Below, piece after piece: positions 34,762-44,040 of a stretch of 64,000 nt of DNA. This DNA is from Cyanobacteria bacterium CYA (lineage in GTDB: Bacteria > Planctomycetota > Phycisphaerae > Phycisphaerales > UBA1924). Each line of letters starts with the position of its first letter. The stretch's first letter is position 1. The notes under the pieces are model-generated. The model made no database searches, had not been told where the DNA came from, and was given only the letters and a program-made list of their open reading frames with translations. The translations under genes and the position numbers were made by a program. The stretch is taken from positions 62,001 through 126,000 of the forward strand of contig RHKP01000008.1 of assembly GCA_008363215.1 (NCBI GenBank), read 5' to 3'.

Positions 34762-36075
34762 ATGGCAAGTCTGTCGAAAGACAAGGGCACCACTTGGCGC
34801 ATCCAGTTTGTCGATCGCGACGGGAACCGGCGCACGATCCGCGTGGGCAAGATGACCGCCCGGGCGGCCGAGACATTCCGGCGGCGCATCGAAGGGCTAA
34901 TCGGCTGCCAGATTGCGGGGCACCCCATCGACGCCGAACTGGCCGAGTGGGTGCGCGATCTGCCCGACGATCTGCACGGGCGAGTCGCGAACACCGGGCT
35001 GCTGCCCCACCGCGAGCAAACGGCCGGGACGCTGGGCACCCTGCTGGACAACTACTTCGCCACGATCGACGTGAAACCCTCCACCCGGACGCGGTACAAG
35101 CAAACCGAAACCCTGCTGCTCGAACACTTCGGGGCTGAGCGGGCGCTGCGGACGATTCACAAGGTGGACGCCGACCGCTGGCGCGCGTGGCTGGTGGAGT
35201 CGGGGTACGCCCCCGCGAAAGTGGCAAAGGAAGTCGGCATTGCCCGGCAAGTGTTCCGCATGGCGGCCCGGTGGGACATGATCGCGCGCAATCCCTTCGA
35301 GGGCGTGCGGGCGGGAAGCCAGCGCAATCGCGACCGGCTGCACTACGTCGGCGCGGCGGAAACCGGGAAACTGCTCGAAGCGGCCGGATCGGCCGACTGG
35401 CGGTGCATCATCGCCCTGGCCCGCATCGGTGGGCTGCGCTGCCCGTCCGAAGTGCTACGGGCCCGGTGGGCCGACGTGGATTGGGAAGCGAACCGGCTGC
35501 GCGTGGAGTCGCCCAAGACCGAAGGGCACGCGGGCAAGGCGGAGCGGACGATCCCCCTGTTTCCAGAACTGCGGCGCGTGCTGCTCGAATCCTTCGAGGA
35601 AGCCGAACCCGGCGCGGTGTTTGTCGTGGGCGGGTATCGCGACGCGACTGCTGCCAATCTGCGGACCCAGTTTGCCCGAATCGTGAAGCGGGCGGGGCTG
35701 ACCCAGTGGCCGCGATTGTTCAACGCCCTGCGGGCATCGAGGGCGACCGAACTGGCGGCGGAGTATCCGGCTGCGATCTGCACCGCGTGGATGGGACATA
35801 GCGCGGCGGTGGCCGAAGCCCACTACCAGATCGTCCGCGATGAGGACTACGCGCGGGCGGCGGCATCGGCCAAGATGGGCGGCGCACCAAGCGGCGCACG
35901 GGCGGCGCAAATGGCGGCGCAGCAGGCGCACGCGGACAATCGCAAGGGTTCGCAGAATAGCCCGCAAGCCCCGAAGGAAGCCGGGGTTACGCGATCGCAC
36001 GCGGAAGATCGCGAGCGGACGCGAAACGGGAAAGTGGGCGCAACAGGACTCGAACCTGTGACCTCTGCCATGTGA
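34762..36075 (+). CDS. Tyrosine recombinase (integrase) with stop codon inside the tRNA target
   Basis: A 437-aa site-specific recombinase for integration into tRNA-Val. The N-terminal arm-binding and SAM-like regions occupy residues 1-170. The catalytic domain has Arg in GGLRCPSE, Lys in ESPKTEG, the box II segment FNALRASRATEL, His in WMGHSAAV and the nucleophile Tyr in EAHYQIV. The usual box II His (HxxR) is Asn here, a variant I associate with planctomycete integrases. ATG 34762 is 3 bp after the Xre gene. The last ~50 residues run through the direct repeat and into the antisense of the tRNA (GATGLEPVTSAM). In a circular element this end would be replaced by the tail now at 29463-29679. 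Confidence 0.92.
   Translation: MASLSKDKGTTWRIQFVDRDGNRRTIRVGKMTARAAETFRRRIEGLIGCQIAGHPIDAELAEWVRDLPDDLHGRVANTGLLPHREQTAGTLGTLLDNYFATIDVKPSTRTRYKQTETLLLEHFGAERALRTIHKVDADRWRAWLVESGYAPAKVAKEVGIARQVFRMAARWDMIARNPFEGVRAGSQRNRDRLHYVGAAETGKLLEAAGSADWRCIIALARIGGLRCPSEVLRARWADVDWEANRLRVESPKTEGHAGKAERTIPLFPELRRVLLESFEEAEPGAVFVVGGYRDATAANLRTQFARIVKRAGLTQWPRLFNALRASRATELAAEYPAAICTAWMGHSAAVAEAHYQIVRDEDYARAAASAKMGGAPSGARAAQMAAQQAHADNRKGSQNSPQAPKEAGVTRSHAEDRERTRNGKVGATGLEPVTSAM
35914..36056. repeat. Right copy of 143-bp direct repeat (attR region)
   Basis: Partner of 29320-29462. It contains the integrase 3' coding sequence and the last 21 bp of the tRNA-Val gene (36036-36056). The rest of the tRNA lies to the right, so the functional tRNA is kept at this end. 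Confidence 0.92.
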
Positions 36076-36108
36076 CGGCAGCGCTCTAGCCAACTGAGCT
36101 ATGCGCCC
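36035..36108 (-). tRNA. tRNA-Val (CAC)
   Basis: Read on the minus strand: acceptor GGGCGCA paired with TGCGCCC, D arm GCTC/GAGC, anticodon stem CTGCC/GGCAG with loop GTCACAT (anticodon CAC, valine GUG), T arm with TTCGAGT loop, discriminator A. CCA is not encoded. Integration target of the 6.6-kb element. Confidence 0.97.
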
Positions 36109-36153
36109 GTGGTGGTCAGGTTAGGTCGGAATGCGTGGTCAGTCCAGAGGGGC

Positions 36154-37230
36154 TCAGTTCCCACCGCCGCCGCGGCGCGGGCCGCCGAAGCCGCCGGGGC
36201 CTCCGAACCCGGGGCCCCCGAAGCCGCCACCCGGCCCCCCACGCCAGCCGTCGCCGTCCACCGGCGGGGGAGCGCTGGCGAACGCGTCGCGAATCGCCTG
36301 GACATCGGGGTTCACGCCCTCAGCCACGCGGGACTGGAACTCGGCCAGGTCGGTCTCATCGAGCACTCCGTCGCGGTTCATGTCGGCTTCCATGTTCCCG
36401 GAGTAGAACCGATCGAGGTACGCCGGCATGTCGGCCGCGGTCACCATGCCATCACCGGTCGAATCGAACCGATCGGCGAATCGCATGTCTTCGAAGGCCT
36501 TGCCCATCGACTCACGCATCGACTGGCGTTCGTCCTGGCTCAGTTCGCCGTCGGCGTTGGTGTCGAAGCGAGCCATGGCCTGCTGCTGCTGCTGCTGGAA
36601 CCATTCGCGGCGCTGCTGGTTGGCGGCGCTGCGCTCGTCATCGCTCAACTGCCCGTCGCCGTCGGTGTCGTAGGCGGCCAGAGCGCGCTGATGCATCTCG
36701 GCTTGGCGGGCCTCACGCTCCTGGTCCATGCGTTCGCGGTCCTCTTCCATCTTCTTGGTTTCGGCTTCGCTGAGCACGCCGTCACGGTCGACGTCGTAGC
36801 GATCGAGCAGGAACTGCTGGCGTCGGGCCTCACGTTCGGCGCGGAAGGCCTCGCGGGCCGACTGACGCTCTTCCTCGTTCAGTTCGCCGTCGCCGTCCTT
36901 GTCGAAGCGGGCAAGCATGTCGGCCCGCATCTGCTCTGGACTGCGGAACTCGCCCCCCTCGCGCTGGAATCCCTGCCGATCGTTGCGCCGATCGAACCCG
37001 TCGCGCCCGTCGGGCTGGCCCGCCGGCTGCGAGTCACGCTCGTCCATCACGATCACGGGACGACCAGCCTCGCCTCCGGAGGTCAGGTTCTGGTTGAGGC
37101 GAGGAGGAATCGCGCCGGCGGCCTCTGCCAGTTGGGCGGGATTCCCCCCGCTCATGCGGGCAGCGATCAGGGCGCCCCCCGAGACCACCACAACCCCGGC
37201 CACAACTGCGACGACGACTTTCGTGTTCAT
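36154..37230 (-). CDS. EF-hand calcium-binding protein, exported or membrane-anchored (358 aa)
   Basis: An N-terminal hydrophobic segment (VVVAVVAGVVVVSGGALIAA, about residues 5-25) acts as signal or anchor. Six EF-hand-like loops follow: DKDGDGELNEEE, DVDRDGVLSEAE, DTDGDGQLSDDE, DTNADGELSQDE, DSTGDGMVTAAD and DMNRDGVLDETD, separated by charged, Gln-rich helices. The C-terminus is Gly/Pro/Phe-rich (GGGFGGPGFGGPGG) and unstructured. Proteins of this kind are frequent in planctomycetes, with unknown roles in calcium binding or surface structure. ATG 37230 was chosen because the hydrophobic segment follows directly; upstream in-frame sequence is not protein-like. Confidence 0.85.
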   Translation of the reverse strand: MNTKVVVAVVAGVVVVSGGALIAARMSGGNPAQLAEAAGAIPPRLNQNLTSGGEAGRPVIVMDERDSQPAGQPDGRDGFDRRNDRQGFQREGGEFRSPEQMRADMLARFDKDGDGELNEEERQSAREAFRAEREARRQQFLLDRYDVDRDGVLSEAETKKMEEDRERMDQEREARQAEMHQRALAAYDTDGDGQLSDDERSAANQQRREWFQQQQQQAMARFDTNADGELSQDERQSMRESMGKAFEDMRFADRFDSTGDGMVTAADMPAYLDRFYSGNMEADMNRDGVLDETDLAEFQSRVAEGVNPDVQAIRDAFASAPPPVDGDGWRGGPGGGFGGPGFGGPGGFGGPRRGGGGN

Positions 37231-37434
37231 CTTCAAGTCCCCCGATTGCGCACTTCGGGCATGAGTGTACCGTTCCATCGGCTCAACGAGGCATCGAGAA
37301 GGTGATTGCCTGAACTGCCGAGATTGGCGGTCCGGCGACACAAATATCCCCGGGCAGGTTGCCGCGCGCCGGAGTTCGTGTCGATAGTCTGCGTTGAGAT
37401 ACCCCCTAAAATGGCGATTCCAGTCACATGGGGA

Positions 37435-37469
37435 CAAATAAAAAGAGCCGCCCTTGGAGAGCGGCTCTT
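37435..37469 (-). terminator. Intrinsic terminator downstream of tRNA-Met
   Basis: AAGAGCCGC (37461-37469 on the minus strand) pairs perfectly over 9 bp with GCGGCTCTT (37443-37451), loop of 9 nt, followed on the minus strand by TTTATTTG. It lies 6 nt after the tRNA 3' end. Confidence 0.8.
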
Positions 37470-37474
37470 CAAAG

Positions 37475-37548
37475 TGGCGAGGGGGAGACTTGAACTCCCG
37501 ACCTGAGGGTTATGAATCCTCCGCTCTAGCCAGCTGAGCTACCTCGCC
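37475..37548 (-). tRNA. tRNA-Met (CAT anticodon)
   Basis: Minus strand: acceptor GGCGAGG/CCTCGCC, D arm GCTC/GAGC, anticodon stem GAGGA/CCCTC-type with loop TTCATAA (CAU), T loop TTCAAGT, discriminator A. The paired first acceptor base argues against the initiator. Elongator Met is favoured over a lysidine-modified tRNA-Ile2, which shares the CAU anticodon. CCA is not encoded. Confidence 0.93.
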
Positions 37549-37607
37549 TGAGGGAGACGATCATAGCCGTGCCCAGTGTGGTCTTGGACCAATACCGGGT
37601 GGCCGGG

Positions 37608-37901
37608 TTACTGCGCCGAGGGCTCGGAGCGAGCGACTTCGTCGTGCGAACTGACCCGGCGTTCCTCTCCGCCCGGGCCGAGCGGCGGGCGTGCGGGCGA
37701 TGAGAACTGCTGCTGGCTGCTCGTAGTCTCGGACCTGCGAACGTCCTCTTCCACGTCGCGAAGCCCCTTCTTGAACTCCACGATGCCCTTGCCCAGGCTG
37801 CGTCCAACCTCGGGCAGGCGGCGCCCAAAGAGGAGCAGCAGGATGACCGCGATGATCAGGTACTCCTGAAAACCGATGTTCTGAAGAAGTGCCAGCGTCA
37901 T
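37608..37901 (-). CDS. tatA: Sec-independent protein translocase TatA/TatB-type subunit
   Basis: A 97-aa membrane protein of the twin-arginine translocase, which exports folded proteins. It has one N-terminal transmembrane helix (EYLIIAVILLLLFGRRLPEV), the FGxxxLPE hinge and an amphipathic helix (GRSLGKGIVEFKKGLRDVEE), then a polar, Pro/Ser-rich tail. Length and FG-x-x-x-LP fit TatA better than TatB. GGAG lies 7 nt before ATG 37901; an upstream in-frame ATG at 37934 would put extra charged residues before the helix. No tatC is nearby. Confidence 0.92.
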   Translation of the reverse strand: MTLALLQNIGFQEYLIIAVILLLLFGRRLPEVGRSLGKGIVEFKKGLRDVEEDVRRSETTSSQQQFSSPARPPLGPGGEERRVSSHDEVARSEPSAQ

Positions 37902-37996
37902 ACGGGTCTCCGGCTCGGGAATCAGTGCATTCAAGGGGTTCGGGGCGGGTGAGTCAACGCAGATCCGGATTCGTGTTGCCCGGCCGGGCCTGTGCC

Positions 37997-38866
37997 TCAG
38001 CGTTCGGCCGCCTCGACGGTGTTGCCGAGCAGCACGGTCACGGTCATCGGGCCGACCCCTCCTGGTACGGGGCTGAGGTAGCCGGCAATCGGTCGGACGG
38101 CCTCAAAATCTACATCGCCGACGGTCATCTTGTGCCCGTCGGGGGTTTCGACCCGGTTCACACCCACGTCCACCACGATCGCGCCGGGGCGGACCATGTC
38201 GGGGGTGATCAGTCGCGGCACGCCGGCGGCGGCGACGAGGATGTCGGCCGAGCGGGCCAGGTCAGACAGCCCGGCGGTGAACTTGTTGGCGGAGATGACG
38301 GTCGCATCGGCCCGCATGAGCAGGACAGCGATGGGCTTTCCGACGTGGTTGGAGGCCCCCACCACCACCGCACGCTTGCCGCGAAGTTCAGTGCCGGTGG
38401 ACTCGATGAGTCGGACGGCCGCCAGGGCCGTGCAGGGCGCCCAGGACGAGTGCCCGTAGACGATGTTGCCGATGTTGGCGGGGTTGACGCCTTCCACGTC
38501 CTTGGCGGGCGGTATGCGGCACTGGACCAGGTACGGATCGACCCCGTCGGGCAGGGGGAGGTGGACCATGACGGCGTGGACACTCGCTTCGGAGTCGAGG
38601 CGGTCGAGCGTGGCGCAGATGGCTCCCAGCCCGCTTGCCCGGGGAAGTTCATGCAGTTGGTAGTCGATGCCGAGGCGCTCGCAGGTGCGGGCCTGGTTCT
38701 GAGCGTAGAGCCTGGCGGCGTTGTCGCCCGAGTCGACGAGCAGCGCGTCCAGACGTGGGACGCGCCCGCGCCGGCGCAGGGCGGCGGCCCGGTCCGCGAT
38801 GCGGGCCTGCTCCTCGGAAGCCAGGCGTTTGCCGTCGATGATGGTGGCAGGCATCTGCTCGATCAT
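37997..38866 (-). CDS. folD: FolD-type methylenetetrahydrofolate dehydrogenase with altered cyclohydrolase residues
   Basis: A 289-aa FolD fold. FolD normally oxidises 5,10-methylene-THF (NADP-dependent) and hydrolyses methenyl-THF. The dinucleotide-binding segment VVVGASNHVGKP and SPVPGGVGPMT are conserved. The catalytic Lys after the invariant Tyr (YxxxK) is Gln: Tyr54-Ala-Gln-Asn-Gln58. The LVQLPLP Gln is His102 (VHLPLP), and the KDVDG Asp is Glu125 (KDVEG). The Lys is essential for cyclohydrolase activity in characterised enzymes, so dehydrogenase-only or altered activity is likely (inference). ATG 38866, with ATG 38854 as alternative. Divergent from ligA with only 20 bp between starts. 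Confidence 0.85.
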   Translation of the reverse strand: MIEQMPATIIDGKRLASEEQARIADRAAALRRRGRVPRLDALLVDSGDNAARLYAQNQARTCERLGIDYQLHELPRASGLGAICATLDRLDSEASVHAVMVHLPLPDGVDPYLVQCRIPPAKDVEGVNPANIGNIVYGHSSWAPCTALAAVRLIESTGTELRGKRAVVVGASNHVGKPIAVLLMRADATVISANKFTAGLSDLARSADILVAAAGVPRLITPDMVRPGAIVVDVGVNRVETPDGHKMTVGDVDFEAVRPIAGYLSPVPGGVGPMTVTVLLGNTVEAAER

Positions 38867-38868
38867 AA

Positions 38869-41082
<2,214 letters not shown>

Positions 41083-41087
41083 AGGAC

Positions 41088-41597
41088 GTGGAACTGGCGC
41101 GGCTGATCGTGCGGCGCGTCGGGGCGCGGCGGATCGGGCTGCTGCACCAGGTGGACACCTACTTCAACGTGCCGGATTGCCGGCTCAAGAAGCGGGAGGC
41201 CATGATGAACGGGCACCCCGAGCCGGTAGAGGTCATCCGTTACGAACGGGCGGACCGGCCGGCGGCACGCGCCAGCAGTTTCACCATCTACAACGAGCAG
41301 GAGGCGGGCTATCGGTTCGGTACGCTGGGGCTGCCGATCCGCACGATTGTGGAGAAGACGCGGGAGTTGTGGATGATCGATTCCCTGAGAATTCACCTCG
41401 ACGATGTGCGGCACCTCGGGCGTTTTCTCGAGATCGAGGCCCTTGTCACGCCGCGGCAGAATGTGGCCCGCTGCCATGCGCGGATTGCGCACCTGCGGCG
41501 GCACCTGGAGCCGGCGCTGGGCGAGCCGATCGCCACAAGTTACTGCGACCTGCTGGAGTCAGACGGGCGACGCCCGGTCGAGCCGACGCAGCCTTGA
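41088..41597 (+). CDS. CYTH-domain protein (class IV adenylate cyclase/thiamine triphosphatase-like), 5' end uncertain
   Basis: CYTH proteins bind triphosphates in a beta tunnel. Visible features are VDTYFNVPDCRLKKRE, VEVIRYERADR, and EALVTPRQNVARCHA in place of the usual E-x-E acidic strand (FLEIEAL). The typical first strand, VEIKVELKD, is encoded in frame just upstream at 41061-41087, overlapping the ligA stop, yet no ATG, GTG or TTG precedes it for at least 100 nt. The first canonical start, GTG 41088, would remove this strand. Either a non-canonical start (ATC 41067 or CTG 41079) is used or the protein is shortened. It is cotranscribed with ligA. Confidence 0.72.
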   Translation: MELARLIVRRVGARRIGLLHQVDTYFNVPDCRLKKREAMMNGHPEPVEVIRYERADRPAARASSFTIYNEQEAGYRFGTLGLPIRTIVEKTRELWMIDSLRIHLDDVRHLGRFLEIEALVTPRQNVARCHARIAHLRRHLEPALGEPIATSYCDLLESDGRRPVEPTQP

Positions 41598-41602
41598 GAG
41601 TC

Positions 41603-41640
41603 AGAAAAAAGCCGCCCCGATGAGGAGCGGCTTCGTTTTT
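41603..41640. terminator. Bidirectional intrinsic terminator
   Basis: AAGCCGC (41609-41615) and GCGGCTT (41627-41633) form a 7-bp stem, with TTTTT after it on the plus strand and AAAAAA before it. It separates the convergent CYTH and TlpA-like genes. Confidence 0.82.
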
Positions 41641-41658
41641 CAGCGTCGAAAGGCTCAA

Positions 41659-42762
41659 TCAGCCCTGCGGACCGGGCTTGGCCAGATACTCGGGCACCAG
41701 TTTTTCGAGTTGCCCGCGGGCCTCGGTGGTGACGAGATTGCCGCTCTTGTCCAGGAAGAACACGCAGGGGATCGAGTTGATGCCCCAACTGGTGGAGAAC
41801 TCACTGTCCCAGAAGTTGCCCTGGTAATACTGCGGCCAGGGGATCTGCTGCTCGGAGCAGAAGGTGCGGAGTTTCTCCAGTCCACCCTTGTCTTCGGGCT
41901 GGTCGAGCGACACGCCGACGATCTCCATGCCCTTGGCGTGGTATTCCTCGTACAACTTCTTGACGTCGGGCATGTCGGCCACGCACGGGCCGCACCAGGT
42001 GGCCCAGAAGTCGATCACGACGACCTTGCCGCGCAGGTCGGCGGTGTTCACGGTATTGCCGGTGATCGCGTCGGTGAACGTGAGTTCAAAAGGCTTGCCG
42101 ATGCTTTCGTGCTGGCGAATCTTGCCGGGGAAGTACTTGGTGTACCTGCTGTCGGGATAGGCGGCGATGCCCTTGCGGTACAGGTCCATCTGAGCGGCCT
42201 TGTCCAGATTGGGGTTCTGCGCCAAAATCGCAAAGAGCCGCCCGCCTCGATCGTCCTGGGGAGCAGCGGCCGCGAAATTCATCACCGCGCTCATCTGCTC
42301 CTCGACCGTGCCCTTGCTGAACCGGGCCCGCGAGGACGCGTGCCAGAACAGCGCCTCCGTCGCCAGCGCCTTGTCGCCTGACGCGACGTACTTGGCCGTC
42401 TCCTCGACCACCTCGGGCCTGCCGGCGCGAGTGGTCATCAACTCCCAGCGTTCGGGCAGCACCGCCCCGAGCACCTCGGGCGAGGGATTCAACGCGATGG
42501 CCTTGTCACTCAGTTCGAGTTTGCGCGCCATGGCTTCGTTGAGCGCTTTCATATACTCCTCGCGATATCCCGCCTCGTTCGCCCGCGCACGGTCAAAGAC
42601 CGGAAGTTCGACGGCCTCCATCTCGGCGATCAGAGCCTTGGCCGCCTCATCAGGCGATTGGGGCTGCGCGGCCGAGGGTTTGACGGGTGCGGCATCCTGC
42701 GCCATGACAGGCAGGCCGACGACAGAGGTCAGGACGACGACACTCAGCAGCATTGCTCGCAT
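41659..42762 (-). CDS. TlpA-like thioredoxin-fold protein, exported
   Basis: A 367-aa periplasmic or lipid-facing thiol-disulfide protein. Signal peptide RAMLLSVVVLTSVVGLPVMA, then a ~200-residue helical N-terminal domain without a recognised family, then a TlpA/AhpC-TSA domain with the redox motif WCGPC in VVVIDFWATWCGPCVADMP and the cis-Pro in NSIPCVFFLD. This architecture is common in planctomycetes and Bacteroidetes. GGAG lies 6 nt before ATG 42762, which I prefer over ATG 42774. Cytochrome maturation or a general reductase role is possible; no ccm genes adjoin. Confidence 0.87.
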   Translation of the reverse strand: MRAMLLSVVVLTSVVGLPVMAQDAAPVKPSAAQPQSPDEAAKALIAEMEAVELPVFDRARANEAGYREEYMKALNEAMARKLELSDKAIALNPSPEVLGAVLPERWELMTTRAGRPEVVEETAKYVASGDKALATEALFWHASSRARFSKGTVEEQMSAVMNFAAAAPQDDRGGRLFAILAQNPNLDKAAQMDLYRKGIAAYPDSRYTKYFPGKIRQHESIGKPFELTFTDAITGNTVNTADLRGKVVVIDFWATWCGPCVADMPDVKKLYEEYHAKGMEIVGVSLDQPEDKGGLEKLRTFCSEQQIPWPQYYQGNFWDSEFSTSWGINSIPCVFFLDKSGNLVTTEARGQLEKLVPEYLAKPGPQG

Positions 42763-42834
42763 GTTGTTCTCCATTGTGCTCGAAGGTACAGCCTACGTCG
42801 CATCGGACTCGGGCACAAGCCGGGCGTGTCGGGC

Positions 42835-43458
42835 TCAGGGTTGCCGGGTCGCCTGGCCGGGGAGGCCGGGCGGGCCCGCCGGACCACACCCGCATTCCGG
42901 ACATGGTTGGCCGTCATCGACCAGCCGATATCCGCACCGCACGCACCGCCCTCGTGCCCGGCGACGGGATGAGCGAATCGAAGCCCGAGCCGCAAACGCG
43001 CCCGGCAGGACGCACAGAACGATCGGCATCCACAGCGGCACGGAGAGGATGCGGCTGATGGCCCCGCCGCCGGCCGACTGATACCAGCCCAGATCGCCGA
43101 GGCGCCAATTGTTCCAGCGGTCGAAGAGCCAGCGCTGGTCCCACGAACGCTCATGCCGCGCGCCGACGACCACAAAGAAATCCCAATGGCTGCCCGGCGG
43201 GCTGGTCGCCGCAGAGCCGATGGGACCGATCTGTGAGAGCGTTCGCGTCTGCGTGCAGCGGATCAGTCCGCCGTACACCTCCAGGGCAAGCGAGGTCGAG
43301 TGGAGTTCCTGGATCCCGGTAGACGGGCTGATGACCCAGCGATCCGCTTCCCGGGTGAGTACCGGGCTCAGCCAGATGCTGGTGATCCCCAGTACGATCA
43401 GCAAGCCCGCAACCGCAAGTGACCCGACCAGCAGCATGCTGCGGGAGCGCGAAGGCAT
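42835..43458 (-). CDS. Membrane protein with C-terminal zinc ribbon (207 aa)
   Basis: Two predicted transmembrane segments flank an outer domain: residues about 8-28 (LLVGSLAVAGLLIVLGITSI) and about 148-170 (SVPLWMPIVLCVLPGAFAAR). After the second comes an Arg-rich stretch and a small zinc ribbon, CVRCGYRLVDDGQPCPECG. This CxxCGYxL...CPECG ending is very common in planctomycete proteins. Function unknown. ATG 43458 begins at the first helix; longer in-frame extensions overlap the tRNA-Phe gene and are rejected. Confidence 0.72.
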   Translation of the reverse strand: MPSRSRSMLLVGSLAVAGLLIVLGITSIWLSPVLTREADRWVISPSTGIQELHSTSLALEVYGGLIRCTQTRTLSQIGPIGSAATSPPGSHWDFFVVVGARHERSWDQRWLFDRWNNWRLGDLGWYQSAGGGAISRILSVPLWMPIVLCVLPGAFAARASIRSSRRRARGRCVRCGYRLVDDGQPCPECGCGPAGPPGLPGQATRQP

Positions 43459-43626
43459 GGGTGGATGATATGAGCCAGGCCGGGCGCGAACGCGAGGAGA
43501 CGCCGGCGCAACGGCCCCATGCTCGTTCATTCGCCGGGCAACTCGCACCAAAACCCGTTGGAGGCTCGGGTATGGAGCGCCGCCGACAGCGCCGAGTTGC
43601 GCGCAGCACTCCGCACAGCATCGAAA

Positions 43627-43699
43627 TGGGCAGGGCCGGACTTGAACCGGCGACACCCGCATTTTCAGTGCGGTGCTCTACCAACTGAGCTACCTGCCC
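43627..43699 (-). tRNA. tRNA-Phe (GAA)
   Basis: Minus strand: acceptor GGGCAGG/CCTGCCC, D arm GCTC/GAGC, anticodon stem CCGCA/TGCGG with loop CTGAAAA (GAA), T arm GCCGG/CCGGC with TTCAAGT, discriminator A. CCA is not encoded. No terminator recognised. Confidence 0.97.
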
Positions 43700-43937
43700 G
43701 ACCCCGCCATCGGCGGCCGGGAGTCAAGCGTATCCGGGCCCCGGCCCGCGTCAACCCATCACTTCTTCGGCCGCTCTGGCCGCAGGCTTGCGGGTGCTCG
43801 GCCTCAAAGCCCGCCGAATGACCCGGAAACAGGCCCCGCGAAAGGCTTGGCGGCCGCCCGGCCGATCGCCCACCCCACGCCTGCCTTCGTGCTCACTGAG
43901 CACCGCCACCCACACCCCCAGAACACTGCCCACGCGC

Positions 43938-44005
43938 CGCCAAGGCCCGCCCACCGCCAAGACCCGCCCGCCGCCAAGACCCGCCCGCCGCCAAGGCCCG
44001 CCCGC
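43938..44005. repeat. 17-bp tandem repeat, 4 units
   Basis: Units CCGCCAAGRCCCGCCCR at 43938-43954, 43955-43971, 43972-43988 and 43989-44005, with a partial fifth. They end 36 bp before the OppF-like start. The rest of 43700-44040 shows no gene or RNA. Confidence 0.85.
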
Positions 44006-44040
44006 GCCCACGCCGCGGAATCCGCCCCGTACCATCCGCC

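Larger units (their letters stand above)
29463..36056 (+). mobile_element. Integrated element at tRNA-Val(CAC), about 6.6 kb, with PrimPol-helicase and tyrosine integrase
   Basis: Bounded by copies of the tRNA-Val 3' end (29442-29462 and 36036-36056) inside a 143-bp direct repeat. The gene order on the plus strand is membrane protein, RHH-like regulator, unknown 234-aa protein, small HTH protein, broken excisionase-like gene, PrimPol-AAA replication protein, Xre regulator, integrase. All the genes point toward the tRNA. No capsid, tail, terminase, relaxase or mating genes are visible, so it resembles a satellite or integrative plasmid that borrows transfer functions (inference). The integrase, boundaries and target site are directly supported; mobility is not demonstrated. 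Confidence 0.85.

Noticed and set aside
29330..36120. CRISPR array or defence operon in the element
   Set aside because: No regularly spaced repeats and no Cas, nuclease or toxin motifs; only the 143-bp terminal repeats and a 25-bp pair.
43419..43688. Plus ORF ending GRAGLEPATPAFSVRC
   Set aside because: It is the antisense translation of tRNA-Phe and its flank; no integrase domain precedes it, so no element is implied there.
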